From Cercis canadensis (Eukaryota > Streptophyta > Magnoliopsida > Fabales > Fabaceae), in contig QAOA01003924.1 in assembly GCA_003255065.1 (NCBI GenBank), forward strand, positions 29,038-93,037: 64,000 nucleotides of DNA. The letters run 5' to 3'. This document shows positions 24,671 through 36,339 of the stretch, one piece after another. The notes beneath the pieces were generated by a model. The model was not told the origin of the DNA, searched no databases, and was given only the letters and a program-made list of their open reading frames with translations. The translations under genes were made by a program, and so were the position numbers. The stretch's first letter is position 1. Every line of letters begins with the position of its first letter.

Positions 24671-25985
24671 TGATGGACTTTTTCTGGCAAGTGTACCAAG
24701 TCACACAAGTAGTAATAGATAAGTAGAGTATCGTCCTCAGGGATTGACGCAAGCAACTACCAATTTCTCCAATACTAGTTCTATTTGAAAAAAATAACAT
24801 TTTAGATTGAAGGCAGCCTAAAAATGACTACAGTAATTAACTAAGTAACAAAACTCAAACGATTACGTAAACAACTTAAATAGCAATTTAACTGTGAGGT
24901 TAATGATAAGAATGAGAAGGTTATGGGTTGATTTCATTTGCTTACAAATTCGGTTACTTCATAGACAAAGTAACCTTTGGATCAGTACTGAACTAATTAT
25001 TCCAGTTAATATTCCCTTTGTTGTTAGCTACTTTCCCTAATGTGATTGAACCCAATTCCTTGATAAAACAATCCTCCCTATCCCAGTTAATTGCCCAATT
25101 CCTTGTCACAATTCACTTGTCTAGGTGATTAAGCTCTAGGAAATTAATTCTAAACCACATGAACTAAATTATCTATTCTTAGATTAACTCAATTCATGAC
25201 AGAATTCACATAATCATATTCGTATCTTACTATTCCTAGCATCAAAACGAATATTTAACCTATTCAAATGGAAGCCAGTCATTCAAATGCATTAATAACA
25301 GTAAATTATATTCAACAATAAGAATGATACTAAAATAAGTTCATTCAGTCTTAAAACTTCATCACAAACGAATTACATCAAACCCCTAACACTAAGAGTT
25401 TAGCTACTCATGACTGAATTCAATAACATTAATAGATAAAATTCAACATAGGATGAGAAGAAAAAAAAAACTGGATGTAGATTGAGTCCTAATTGCTCAT
25501 CCTCGTGCTCTAGCTCCCCTCCTCATTTTCTTCCCAAGTACGGCCTCCTTCATCACATGCATTAGATTCTTATTTATACTTCTATGGAATTAGGTCTTCT
25601 CATCAGAAATAGCTCGAACATGGCTCTAACACAGCTGTGTTCTATTTCAGGACTTGGGCGTATCACTTAAGGTGCTTTCTTGGTCATCGAACACGGGATC
25701 AGACATGTATGTGTTCTTCTCTTTGCTCTGGGCGTGTTCTCTATTTGCACACCTTGCCATCTTAACACGGCTTCGCACACGGCCATGTCTGTTCTTGTCT
25801 TGGCCGTGTCTGTCAATAAGCTTGAGCAGCAGCTTCTAGGGGTTAGACACGGGGGCAACACGGCTATGTGCATGCCCATGTCCTCATGAAGACTTCGTAT
25901 GAGACTAGTTTCCTTCCCATTTGCTTCATGGAATGCTTCCAAATTCTTCCTTTTTCCTGATTAAGCATCTTGGTACCTGATAACA
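24671..25985 (-). repeat. 5' LTR of Athila-type element 1
   Basis: The LTR edge at 24,671 is well placed: TG on the plus strand next to the primer site. The other edge is uncertain; a CA end at about 25,985 is chosen, but the repeat may run up to about 26,050. The end next to the primer site shares the block CCTGAGGACGATACTC and the words TACACTTGCC with the 3' LTR of the plus-strand Athila element. At 25,620-25,870 it holds a cluster of short words built on ACACGGCCATGT or its variants. Confidence 0.7.
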
Positions 25986-26158
25986 CCAATTCATGGATTA
26001 AATATCATGTTTAATGAGAATTTGCTCACAATGCAGGTAAGAATTGAATATTAAAACATGGTTTTTATAGTCCTAAAAGACAGATATCAAGCAACTAAGG
26101 AGCTCATCAAAGACCCCCGTTCTCACACCAAGCATAACAACATCCTCTTCAAAATTCC

Positions 26159-27456
26159 TTGTCACAGCCTAATGATAAGTTGTTTTCTTTGGAGAGTGCA
26201 CTAGATAAACTATTAACCCAAACAACGATTTTCGTACAGAAGGCAACAAATTTTATAGCTGAAACAAGGAGTGGGTTCAGAAATCAAGAGGCATCTATCC
26301 GGAATTTAGAGACTCAAGTATGGCAAATAGTAAGACAATTGTGAGAAAGGCCTCAGGGTTCTTTACCCAGTGATACCATTCTTAATCCTAGGGAGCATGT
26401 GAAAGCTATTACAACAAGGAGTGGCAAGGTGATTGAACTTATACCAAGGAAGGAAGTGAAAGATGGGGAGAGTGATGAGAAGCTGTGTAGGGAAGTATCA
26501 AGCAATGGGGAGTCAACGTGTCGCAATGATTCTCACAAGGATTCTGATCAAGACCAACTTCCTAAAAGTGGGGAACCAAGGCAGGAATTGGCAACTAGAG
26601 CCAAGGAGCTGAATGGAAAGGGAAGTCAACCTTGTGCACCAACACCAACTATCAAGGTGTCTTTCCCCCAAAGACTTCGAAAACAACAAGATGAAAAACA
26701 ATTCAATAAGTTCCTAGAAGTCTTAAAAAAAACTCCACATCAAATATACATTTTGTAGAAGCACATGAGCAAATGCCCTCATATGTGAAATTCATGAAGG
26801 AGGTTCTGTCAAATAAAAGAAGGATTGAAGATGATGAGACAATAATGCTAATAGAGGAATGTAGTGCTATTTTCCAGAAGAAGTTGCCTCCAAAGCTTAA
26901 AGACGCAGGAAGCTTTTCAATTCTATGTACAATTGGTGGCATGACTTTTGGGAGGGCTCTATGTGATCTTGGGGCTAGCATTAGTCTCATGCCTCTTTCT
27001 ATTTTCAAGAAGCTAGGGGTTGGTCAAGCAAAGTCCACAATGATGACACTTCAATTTGCAGATCAATCAATCAAGCACCCTTATGGAGTGATAGAGGATG
27101 TTTTGGTCAAGGTTGACAAATTCATATTTCCAGTGGATTTTGTAGTGTTGGATATGGAGGAGGATGATGAAATTCCACTTATCTTGGGTAGACCATTCCT
27201 TGCTATTGGAAGAGCTTTGATTGATGTTGCAGATGGGACATTGACCTTGAGATTTCAATATGAGAAGGTAATATTTAATGTGTTCAATGCCATGAACCAT
27301 CCTATGGAGCAAGAAAATTGCTTTAGAATGGATATTCTTGACACTATTATCACCAGCACATTTAGAGAAACATTTTCATCTTCTCCCCTTAAGAAAGTCC
27401 TAGTGAAATCTAAAAGCATAGGTGATCAAGAAGAAGAGCCATTGGTAGTTGAATAG
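26159..27456 (+). pseudogene. gag (C part) and protease of Athila-type element 2
   Basis: The gag spacer reads ETRSGFRNQEASIRNLETQV and HVKAITTRSGKVIELIPRK, matching the minus-strand element. The protease follows with ALCDLGASISLMPLSIFKKLG, which has the canonical DLGAS active site, then [21 protein letters not shown] stop at 26,341 and a frameshift near 26,755 break the reading. The upstream capsid and zinc knuckle are absent. Confidence 0.9.
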
Positions 27457-29201
27457 GTGGCATTCTTAGATGCTTTGCCAATGCATTCCATTTCTTCTCT
27501 ACCAAAAGTAGAAGCAGTACACATGGAGGAGCACAAGATGCAATCAGAAGTAGTACAACCTCCACAAGTTAAGCTTAAACCCTTACCTGTAAATTTGAAA
27601 TATGCCTTTATTGGTGAAAGCAACTTTTTTCTTATCATCATAAGCTTAGAGTTGAACAAGTTAGAATGGGAAAAGCTATTAAGGGTGTTGAGAGAACACA
27701 AGAGTGTTATTGGGTGGTCTATTACAGATTTAAAGGGGATAAGTCCTTCTTTTTGCATGCATAAAATTCTCTTGGAGGACAATTATAAGGCATTAGTGCA
27801 ACCTCAAAGGAGGCTGAATTCCGTTATGAAAAAGGTGGTCAAGAGGACAGTGGTGAAACTTTTAGATGTTGGCATTATCTACCCTATTTCAGATAGTTCT
27901 TGGGTGAGTCCGGTTCAAGTTGTGCCTAAGAAAGGTGGGACAAGGGTAGTCATGAATGAAAACAATGATTTGATACCTACCAAGACTGTCATGGTATGGC
28001 GTGTGTGTATTGACTACAAAAAATTGAATGATGCTACAAGAAAATACCATTTCCCCCTTCCTTTCATTGACCAAATGTTGGAATGTCTGGCTAGTCATGC
28101 TTATTATTGCTTCTTGGATAACTACTTAGGGTATAATCAGATTGCTATAGCTCCGGATATCGAGAAAAGATAGCGTTCACATGTCCATATGAAGTTTATG
28201 CGGATCGGAGGATGTCATTCAGACTTTGCAATGCACCGGCTACTTTCTAAATGTGTATGCTTTCCATATTTATTGATATGACTAAAAAAATTTATTGAAG
28301 TTTTTATGGATGATTTTTTTGTTTTTGGCTCTACCTTTGATGTGTGTTTGCATAATCTATCTTTAGTGTTAAAGAGATGTGAAGAAACCAATTTAGTTTT
28401 AAATTGAAAAAAATGTCACTTCATGGTGAGAGAGGAAATTGTTTTGGGACACCAAATCTCTTCTAAGGGTATAGAAGTAGACTGGGCAAAAGTAAAAGTA
28501 ATTGAAAAACTTCCCCCTCCTACAAATGTTAAAGGAGTGCGTAGTTTTCTGGGTCATGCTGGTTTTTATAGGAGGTTTATCAAAGATTTTTCAAAAATTA
28601 CCAAACCACTTTGCAACCTCCTTATAAAAGATGAAACTTTTGTGTTTAACGATGAATGCTTGTTGGCTTTCAATACTCTGAAACAAAAGTTAACCACAAC
28701 TCTTGTTGTTGTCCCTCCGGATTGGAATTTGCCTTTTGAAATAATGTGTGATGCTAGTGATATAGCTGTTGGTGCTGTGTTAGGACAAAGAAAAAATAAG
28801 TTGTTGCATGTGATTTACTACGTCTGTCATGTTATTCACTCTGCTCAACTTAATTATGCTACTACTGAAAAAAAAAAAAAAAAAGCTTTTAGCGATTATT
28901 TTTGCTTTGACAAATTTTGCTCTTATTTGGTAGGTGCCAGGGTTATAGTCTACACTGATCATGCAGCTATTAGATACCTTTTTGCAAAGCAAGAATCCAA
29001 GCCAAGGCTCATCTGTTGGATCTTGTTGTTGCAAGAATTTAATCTTGAAATCAAAGACAAAAAAGGAATGGAGAATTTGGCAGCTGATCATCTATCAAGG
29101 CTTGAGCAACAAGAGCAGCAAAACACCCAACCACTTCACATTAATGAAGAGTTTCTAGATGAAAAACTTTTTTTTCTTACAAAGCTTGCCATGGTATACT
29201 G
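27457..29201 (+). pseudogene. Reverse transcriptase and RNase H of Athila-type element 2
   Basis: Motifs in order: GWSITDLKGISPSF, VQPQRRLNSVMKK, SDSSWVSPVQVVPKKGGTRV, VCIDYKKLNDATRKYHFPLP, FLDNYLGYNQIAIAPD, and after a frameshift near 28,165 the box VFMDDFFVFGS. The thumb holds [21 protein letters not shown]. RNase H has [18 protein letters not shown], a run of about 16 A at 28,868 that alters the lysine run, then [16 protein letters not shown] and [11 protein letters not shown]. Stops at 28,171 and 28,405 show decay. Confidence 0.92.
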
Positions 29202-30400
29202 ACTTTGCAAATTTCAAGGCGGCAAAAGTTCTTCCTGTGGATCTCAATTCGCAACAGATGAAGCGATTCCTTCATGAGGCCAAGTTCTATGTTTGGGATG
29301 AACAATATTTGCTAAGAAGGTGTGTTGATGGGTTATTGAGAAGATGCGTACCACAAGAAGAAGTTGAAGGGATACTGTGGCATTGTCATGCGTCAGGTTA
29401 TGGAGGCCATTTCAGTGGTGACAGAACAACTGCTAAGGTGCTCCAGTCGGGTCTCTACTGGCCAACACTTTTCAAGGATGCATATAGGTATGTGAAAATG
29501 TGTGATCGATGCCAGAGAATGGATAACATTTCAAAAAGGCATGAAATGCCCCTGAATTCAATGCTTGAGGTAGAACTCTTTAATGTATGGGGCATTGATT
29601 TCATGGGCCTCTTTCCTTCATCTTACTCCAACATATACATTTTAGTGGAGGTGGATTATGTATAAAAATGGGTTAAAGTAGTAGCAACCACGACCAATGA
29701 TGCCAAGGTAGTCATAAATTTTCTTAAAAAGAACATCTTTTCAAGATTTGGGGTACCAAGGGCTTCAATTAGTGATGAAGGAACCTATTTTTGCAACAAG
29801 CAGCTGGAGCAACTGTTGGAAAAATATGGTGTGAAGCATCATATTGCAAACCCTATATCACCCGCAAACAAGTGGCCAAGTTTAGGTGTCTAATCGGGAA
29901 TTGAAGCGAATACTAGAGAAAATCGTCAACACCTCAAGAAAAGATTAGGCAATGAAGCTCGATGACGCTCTTTAGGCTAATCAGATTACTTTGAAGACAC
30001 CACTTCATATGTCACCTTACCAATTAGTGTATGGGAAGACATGTCATTTGCCGGTTGAATTGAAGCATAGAGCATTTTAGGCAACAAAGTTCTTAAATTT
30101 TGATTTGATAGCAGCGGGTGAGAAAAGACTCCTTCAGCTTCATGAATTGGAAGAGTTTTGGCTTCAAGCTTATGAGAATGCCTAGTTTTACAAGGAAAAG
30201 ATAAAACAATGACACAATAAGAGGATTGTCCCTAGGAGCTTTGAACCATGCCAGCAAGTTCTGTTGTATAACTCCAAGTTAAAACTCTTTCCTGGAAAGC
30301 TGAAATCAAGGTGGTCAGGTCCATTTGTGATCAAGGAAGTTTTCCCCCCACAGAGCTATTGTTGTAGCATAGATGAATTCGGGAAGAAGCTTTAAAATCA
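29202..30400 (+). pseudogene. Integrase of Athila-type element 2
   Basis: The zinc-binding HHCC domain is visible (ILWHCHASGYGGHF ... MCDRCQR). The core then starts with VWGIDFMGLFPSS, where the first catalytic Asp lies in GIDFMG. The second Asp lies in ISDEGTYFCN. The region of the Glu is broken by stops and a frameshift near 29,893. A degraded C-terminal part ([17 protein letters not shown]) ends near 30,400. Confidence 0.88.
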
Positions 30401-32317
30401 ATGGACAAAGACTTAGGACTATAAATTGAGCGCTTCTTGGGAGGCAACCTAAGCTCTTTATCCCTTCTCCTTTACTTTCCATTTCATTTTTATCTTAGTT
30501 ATTGTCTCATTCTTTGCACATTGCAATAGCATGTTGTTCTTGTCTTTGTTTTCTTTTAGTTAAATTTTGGTTTTTTTTTTGTTTTTGTTTAACCCAAGTT
30601 AAATGCATATGTGGGCACAGAGTCAAGTTCTCGGCCATATTGGTGCTGAGTTCTCAGTTCGTGGCACTGGGCGTTGGACTTGAGGAAGAAACATAGCTTG
30701 ATCTTGGGTGCCCTGGCACTGAGTGCCGTGATCATGATGCTGGGCGCTGGCCCCCTGATATCTGGAGCTTCGCGCTGGCTAGTCAGAGGAAGGAAGACAT
30801 GCTATCAGGTGCACCAACGCCGAGCGCTGGGCCCGTAGCGCTAAGCACTAGCCTCATGCATACTAGAGGAAAAATAACCAGAGGAAGCCAGGCCAGCTCA
30901 CGAGACCCTCAACGCTGAGTGCTGGGCCCGTGGCGTTAAGCGCTGGCCCACCTGCATTTAAAAATAAAAATCTGAATTCCTCTTCCCTCACCTCTCATTC
31001 CCACCGCCTTTTTCCTTCCCTTCTTCACTTTCACTTGAAAAACCCTTTCACCTAAGCACAACCACCTATCCATTTCTCCACCAAATCACCTCCATTTTCA
31101 TCAAACTCCTCCACCCAACTCTTTCCCTCCTATTTTTGATCCCCTTTATAGCAGAGCCGCAGGATTTTGCAACCCCATTCACACCCTCTCACACACTTTG
31201 GTTTATAGAACACATAGAGAAATTTTTTGAAATTTGGAAGAATTTGTGGTATGTCTCTCAAACTTCCTTGATTCTTATGCGTCTCTATCATTCTATGGAC
31301 TCCAAATAACTTCTAGCATGTTGGTTTGGGGTTGACAATGGTTAATTTGGGATTATGGATATTGTATACCCAATCTTGGGGGTTCCTTTAGATTCTATTT
31401 ATTTTGACTTATCTATAATGTGGAAGTTATTCTTGTGTTGATTTGGCCTTAAGGGAGGATGTAAATGCTAGAAGGGTGTTATTTCTATAGTTATTTCATT
31501 TATGCATACAAGGTGTTTGATGAAATGCCTAAGTGAGAGTGTGTGCATGGGTTATGCATGATTGACATTGGTAGTGGGAAATTATCTTGTTAAGTAATGG
31601 TTGCATTGAGGTTATTATTGCTTACCTCATGGTACTTAAGTTGCTTGGGAATGCTTGTTGTTTGAGAAGTCATCACATGATAGCATTTTTTTTGGAATTT
31701 ACTTTATTAAGGCATTCAAGCTTGGTCTCTTTCATTGTTTTCACAGCAAATTAGTGGTAATGTTGTAGCTTAAAGAACCTAGCACTGCCAAATTTGATTT
31801 TTGATTGACCTTTGATTGTAGTGGGACCATGAATATTTTGGTAAAGTTTTCTGTTCTCATGTCATTTCTATGCTTATTTAAGTTGGGTTAAAGAATGAAG
31901 AGGTATTTAAGTAGGTTGGGAACACTTTGTATTATGCTAGAGTGGGTAAAATAGTTGTACTGGGTCTTGTCATATTTGGGAACTATCATTGATAATTACC
32001 CTGCAATGTGCAGTAGCAAATCCACATTTTGTTTTTCTTCAATGAAATTGGTGCATGTTATTTTTCCCTTCCCCTTAATTTTCAAAAGTGATGATGAGTA
32101 GCTAGTCAAGCACCTATTTTTAGTCTATATGCCATGGTTGCGCTTAAGTGTTGATGTGTGCTCAAGTGTTTATTTTCTTAAGTTTGGGGGTGTGAAAGGT
32201 ATTGATTCGATATGTGTGTTGGTATTCATGGTTGCTTGGGGTATTTGCTACCTTATTCTAATTTTCTCATGTCATCCACATTTAAGACCATTAATTTCCT
32301 TTTGTAGGTACCCAACC
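30401..32317 (+). other. Non-coding interior of Athila-type element 2
   Basis: No credible frame. At about 30,680-30,955 a GC-rich stretch repeats short words centred on AGCGCTGG or GAGTGCTGGGC; the same words recur in the 3' LTR (35,200-35,390). At 32,184 a polypurine-like TAAGTTTGGGGGTGTG precedes the env-like frame. Confidence 0.6.
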
Positions 32318-33618
32318 ATGCCTCCCCGAACAACATCTAAGCGACCTAGATCAAGTGCCCAAGATAGTTCCTCCTCTTCGGCCACCCTTCGATTCAAATC
32401 TCTAGAGCATGAGCAAAGATTTTATTCATCCATTGTCGGAATAGACGTTTGGAAGAAAAAGGATTTTAGTTGACCACAGGGACGTGTGAGGCAATCAAGA
32501 ACTATATTCAGAGTCAAAACTGGGGGAAGCTGTGTCAATCCATATGCACCAGCTTCCTGGCTCTAGTGAAAGAATTTTATGCGAATGCTTAGGATAATTC
32601 AGGCAAAGAACCTACTTGGACTTCTTTTGTTCAGGGTCAAGAAGTCACATTTGGTGTGCAAACTATTGCTACTTACTTTGGTCTTCGATATGGGCCAATG
32701 CACTTCACATATGACCACTACATGGATCGAAGCCACCATGGAGATGTGCTACAACAAGTACTTGCCTCCATATGTAAAGAGGGTGCCGCCTGGATTACTG
32801 ATAAAGCCGGCAAGCCCAATAAGTTGAAGAGGGTAGATCTCAAACCAATAGCAAAGGCTTGGCACTCTTTCCTTTTATATATCCTCCTTCCTACAAGCAA
32901 CTCTTCGGAGGTGACCATTCCATGAGCCATCCTCATCTTCACCATCCTGAAAAAAAAAAAAAGGACGGTCAACATTGGGTGCTTGATTTAGGACCACATT
33001 CACAAGATCGCCCAAGACAATTCCAAAGGACTGTTCCCTTACCCGAGCTTGATCACCCACTTATGTCTTCGAGCTAATGTTTCTACTGAGGGAGAAGAGA
33101 AATATTCAGCCTTATGCCCTCTTGATGATTTGGACCTCACTAAATTCCAGAGGGAATTTGAGGCTGTTTCTAGCTCTACTTCCCACACTTAAGGTCCAAC
33201 CTCACTTAGTGTTGGCCTTTCCACATCTATCCTTCCTCCACAAGCTCCCCCGCCTACTAGTGAACCATCAATGAAATAGCTTATGAGGGATCTCATCTGG
33301 TATAATACAGAGATCCAACAGAACCAATAAGATACACAAGATCACCTGTGGATTTTAGAATAGCACATGGACCGAATGGAAATTCAAAGTAACTAGCAAT
33401 TCGAATATTATGTTCGAGCCATGCAATCCACTGATGTTGTTCACCGAGCCCTGATTCGCGCAATGCAGCAAGATCCCAATGCATACCCTCAATTTCCAGC
33501 ACTGCCACATGACCTCATGCAACCCCATGCTCCGAACAAGCCAAGGCAACCTGTTCACCCACCACTGCGCCAATTGCCGCCTGGCGATGATGATGTCTCA
33601 GATTTTGCATCTTCATAG
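32318..33618 (+). pseudogene. env-like third reading frame of Athila-type element 2
   Basis: A frame beginning MPPRTTSKRPRSS continues as ATLRFKSLEHEQRFYSSIVG. After several frame changes it gives VTFGVQTIATYFGLRYGP, HGDVLQQVLASICKEGAAW and LKPIAKAWHSFLLYILLPTS. This is the plant-transposon-protein type domain found after integrase in Athila elements. A Gln/Pro-rich tail (NAYPQFPALPHDLMQP) ends at the TAG at 33,616. At least four breaks are present. The role of this protein in Athila elements is not established; env-like refers to its position. Confidence 0.7.
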
Positions 33619-34964
33619 GTGGTTTTCTTTCTTTTCTGTTCATTTCTACCCATTTTCTTTTTGTTTATTCTCCATTTCTATTTTTAAATCTCCACCAATA
33701 AGGACATTGTTGTGTCTAAGTTTGGGGGGGGGGGGGGAGAATTTTTTTTTTTTAGTATAAATTTTCCTTGTAGGCTTAGTGCATTGTTGTTTTTGTTATG
33801 ACTTCCGAATACCTGTGATGAGTATGTTTGGTTTAAATTGTGGCTCATTATAATGATGTTGCATTCTGAAAGTATGGCTACATTTTCTTAGGAATCAAAA
33901 TGAGACAATGATGATTTGTTTGCTTAAATTTTCATTGAGTGTTGTTGCTTGCCAACAAGAATTTGTGCCAATTACTCTGAGTTAGTAGTGGATTACCTTG
34001 TGATTTTTTTCTCCTCTGAGCTGTTGTTCTGTTTTCTTGATCATGGAAAGGATTTAGGCCTTCTAAATTTGCTTGCAAGTGTGAACCTTTTTGCTACCCC
34101 GTTGAGCTTGATTTTGTGGTGTAGAAACCCTTGTTTGATTTCTAATATGTTGTTTCTTTGCACCTTTGAGTCCTGGATTATCTATTGTATTAAGTATCTC
34201 CACTAGCTTGAGAATTCTGAGAAAATAAATTGTTTAGCATAGTAGCCTAAGGAGGTTATATGTGGTTAGGTGCATGGTCACATTTTAGAGCTTAATTATG
34301 TCAATTTGGAATAACAGTGAGTGAGGTGGGGTAAGTTTGTGATGTGTGGTTAGGCGCATGGTCACAGATTCATCTCTGACATCACTATCTTTGTCAATGT
34401 TAGTGAGGAAGAGTGAGTGTGTGATGTGTGGTTAGGTGCACGGTCATACATTCATCTCTTATTTTCATTAGCTTGGTTGAGAAATGCTGGTAATTGTTGA
34501 AAAAAAAAAAAGAACTCAAGTGGAGGTTTGTTGCTAAATCTTTAGAATAATCTAGGCATTTAGGGGTACAGAACATCATTATTCTTTCTTGAATTGTATT
34601 TGGACTTTACCATATAAACCCTACAAGTCCTAGTGATCCTTGATTTGGAAGATGTTATTTCTGTGAGGAGGGGATTATAATCACTTTGGAAGTTCATGGC
34701 TTTCTTGGACTCATTATTGTTTAAACCTTGGTGGGCATTCAACATTCACAACTCACACACTCATATGCTTGAATTGATTAAATTTTTGAATTCCCTTGCG
34801 AGAGCAGTTCAGAATCATGAATTGTAATTTGTTATTTTGAGCTAATTTGAGCTTAAAATTGAGGTTTTTGGAAGTCATGCTGTGTTTTTGTTTTTATTTT
34901 GCTTATCTTTTTCTAGTTAGTGTTTTTGAGTTTACTTTTACTCGATGACTAGTAAAATTGGGGG
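33619..34964 (+). other. Non-coding 3' region of Athila-type element 2
   Basis: It contains a run of about 15 G at 33,722-33,737 following TCTAAGTTT, a three-copy 83-bp tandem repeat (given separately), an A-run at 34,499, and the polypurine tract AAAATTGGGGGTG directly before the 3' LTR. Confidence 0.6.
34261..34500 (+). repeat. About 83-bp tandem repeat, three copies
   Basis: TGTGGTTAGG occurs at 34,261, 34,345 and 34,427 (spacings 84 and 82), each followed by TGCATGGTCA or a close variant. The last two copies also share the words CATTCATCTCT or GATTCATCTCT and the preceding GTGATG. The array lies in the non-coding part upstream of the 3' LTR. Confidence 0.75.
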
Positions 34965-36339
34965 TGTGATAATTCTATGAAATATATTTATTTAGGCTCC
35001 AAATATTCTCAAGATAGCTAGTTCTTGTATCTAGTTTTGTTTAAATGTTGGTTCTTTTCACCCTTTTACTCATAGATTCATTAAGTTAGAGATCCGTTTA
35101 GTTTTTATACCGTATTCTTGACTAATCTTGTGCTTCTTGGATTTTTTTAGGAATGAAATGTTGGAAAAGTGATGTGGGAAGCTCAAAGTTGAAGAAAACT
35201 GCTTGGCAAATACAGCAGCCAGAGCTCAGTCCCAGGATGCCAGAGCTCAGTGCCAGCACCACAGTCTCTCGGTCTACCTAGCACTCAGCGCTTGGAAAAC
35301 AATGCTCAGCGCTGGAACCCCAGAACTAAACTTGACATTTCAAAGCCCAGCGCTCAGTGCTAGAATCGTAGTGTCCAACGCTGGCATCAAACTCTGATGT
35401 GTCATTTCACTTTTTCCTCTTATTCTAACCTAGCTATTAAAGGAAGTGCACGGAGAATAAAGAGGGGAGAGCCGTCACGGAGCAAAAAGCAAGAACAGAG
35501 TGCAAATTGCAAGGATTGGAGCACATATTCACCACCCGGAACCGATATTCTTTCTTAATGAACTCTGCTTTTAGATTCTTCTTTCAGTTCTTCATGAGTA
35601 GCTAAACTTCTGTAACTAGGGGAATGATGTAGCTTGATTATGATGAAGTCTTATTGTTGAATACGTTATTCTTAAATAAATTCCTTATTGAAGTAGTTTT
35701 TACTATGCTTAATGCTTTTGAATACTTGATCACCATTCAATTGATTAGTTGACTCATTTCTATACTAGGGATAGTAAGAGTTGGGTGTGCTACTTGTAAT
35801 CTCTACTGCAAATTGAGTAATTCTAGGAATAGATAGCTTAATTTGTATGGTCTTAGATTAAATCCCTTAGAACTTAAACACCTAGACAATTAAGATTGTA
35901 CCAAGGGATTGGGTAATTGATTGTAATAGGTAGGATTGATTCTCCAAGGAATTGGGTCTCAGTTAATATAGGGAATTGACTTTCAATATAAGAAGTGTGT
36001 TTAGAATAACTAATTTTCCAATAATTCGAAGGTTTCTTTTTCAATGAAGTAACCGGAGTCATAATCAAGTGAAATCGGACCCCTAGCCCCTTTTATTATT
36101 ATTTCTTCCTCAATTTCAATTGCTGCTGAATTAATTGTCTTTGCCACATAATTTTAGTTAGTTTTTGATTGCGAATCTAAATTTAGAACTCTCTTCAATC
36201 CAACAATTGGTTTTTCCAAATAGAGTTAATATTAGTGAATTTCATAGTTGTTAAACTTCGATCCCTGAGGACGATACTCTTCACTCATCATTTACTACTT
36301 TTGTGACCCGGTACACTTGCCGGTGAGAATCGTAACAAG
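34965..36339 (+). repeat. 3' LTR of Athila-type element 2
   Basis: It starts TGATAATTCTATG (34,965 or 34,967) after the polypurine tract and ends near 36,339 in CGTAACA. The final 130 bases, with CCTGAGGACGATACTC and GGTACACTTGCC, match the corresponding end of the minus-strand Athila LTR. The length is about 1.37 kb. The element's 5' LTR is missing, so pairwise age is not readable. Confidence 0.75.

Larger units (their letters stand above)
20588..25985 (-). mobile_element. Athila-type Ty3/gypsy retrotransposon 1, 3'-truncated
   Basis: The minus strand holds, from high to low coordinates, a 5' LTR, an Asp-tRNA-type primer site, a gag with the CDFCAGNHVNGKCP knuckle, an aspartic protease, a reverse transcriptase with FMDD and the start of RNase H. 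Integrase, the env-like frame and 3' LTR are missing. The frame carries many stops, frameshifts and a 131-bp internal duplication. Gag and protease resemble the Athila lineage and the plus-strand element that starts at 26,159. Confidence 0.9.
26159..36339 (+). mobile_element. Athila-type Ty3/gypsy retrotransposon 2, 5'-truncated
   Basis: Starting inside gag, the plus strand shows protease, reverse transcriptase, RNase H, integrase, a long non-coding interval, an env-like Athila ORF, more non-coding sequence with G-runs, and a 3' LTR. The 5' LTR, primer site and first part of gag are missing. It stands head-to-head with Athila element 1, about 170 bases away. The size and the third frame after integrase are typical of Athila elements. 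Confidence 0.9.

Noticed and set aside
32318..33618. Host gene interpretation of the frame beginning MPPRTTSK
   Set aside because: It lies between the integrase and 3' LTR of an Athila element in the same orientation and has the domain usual for that position.
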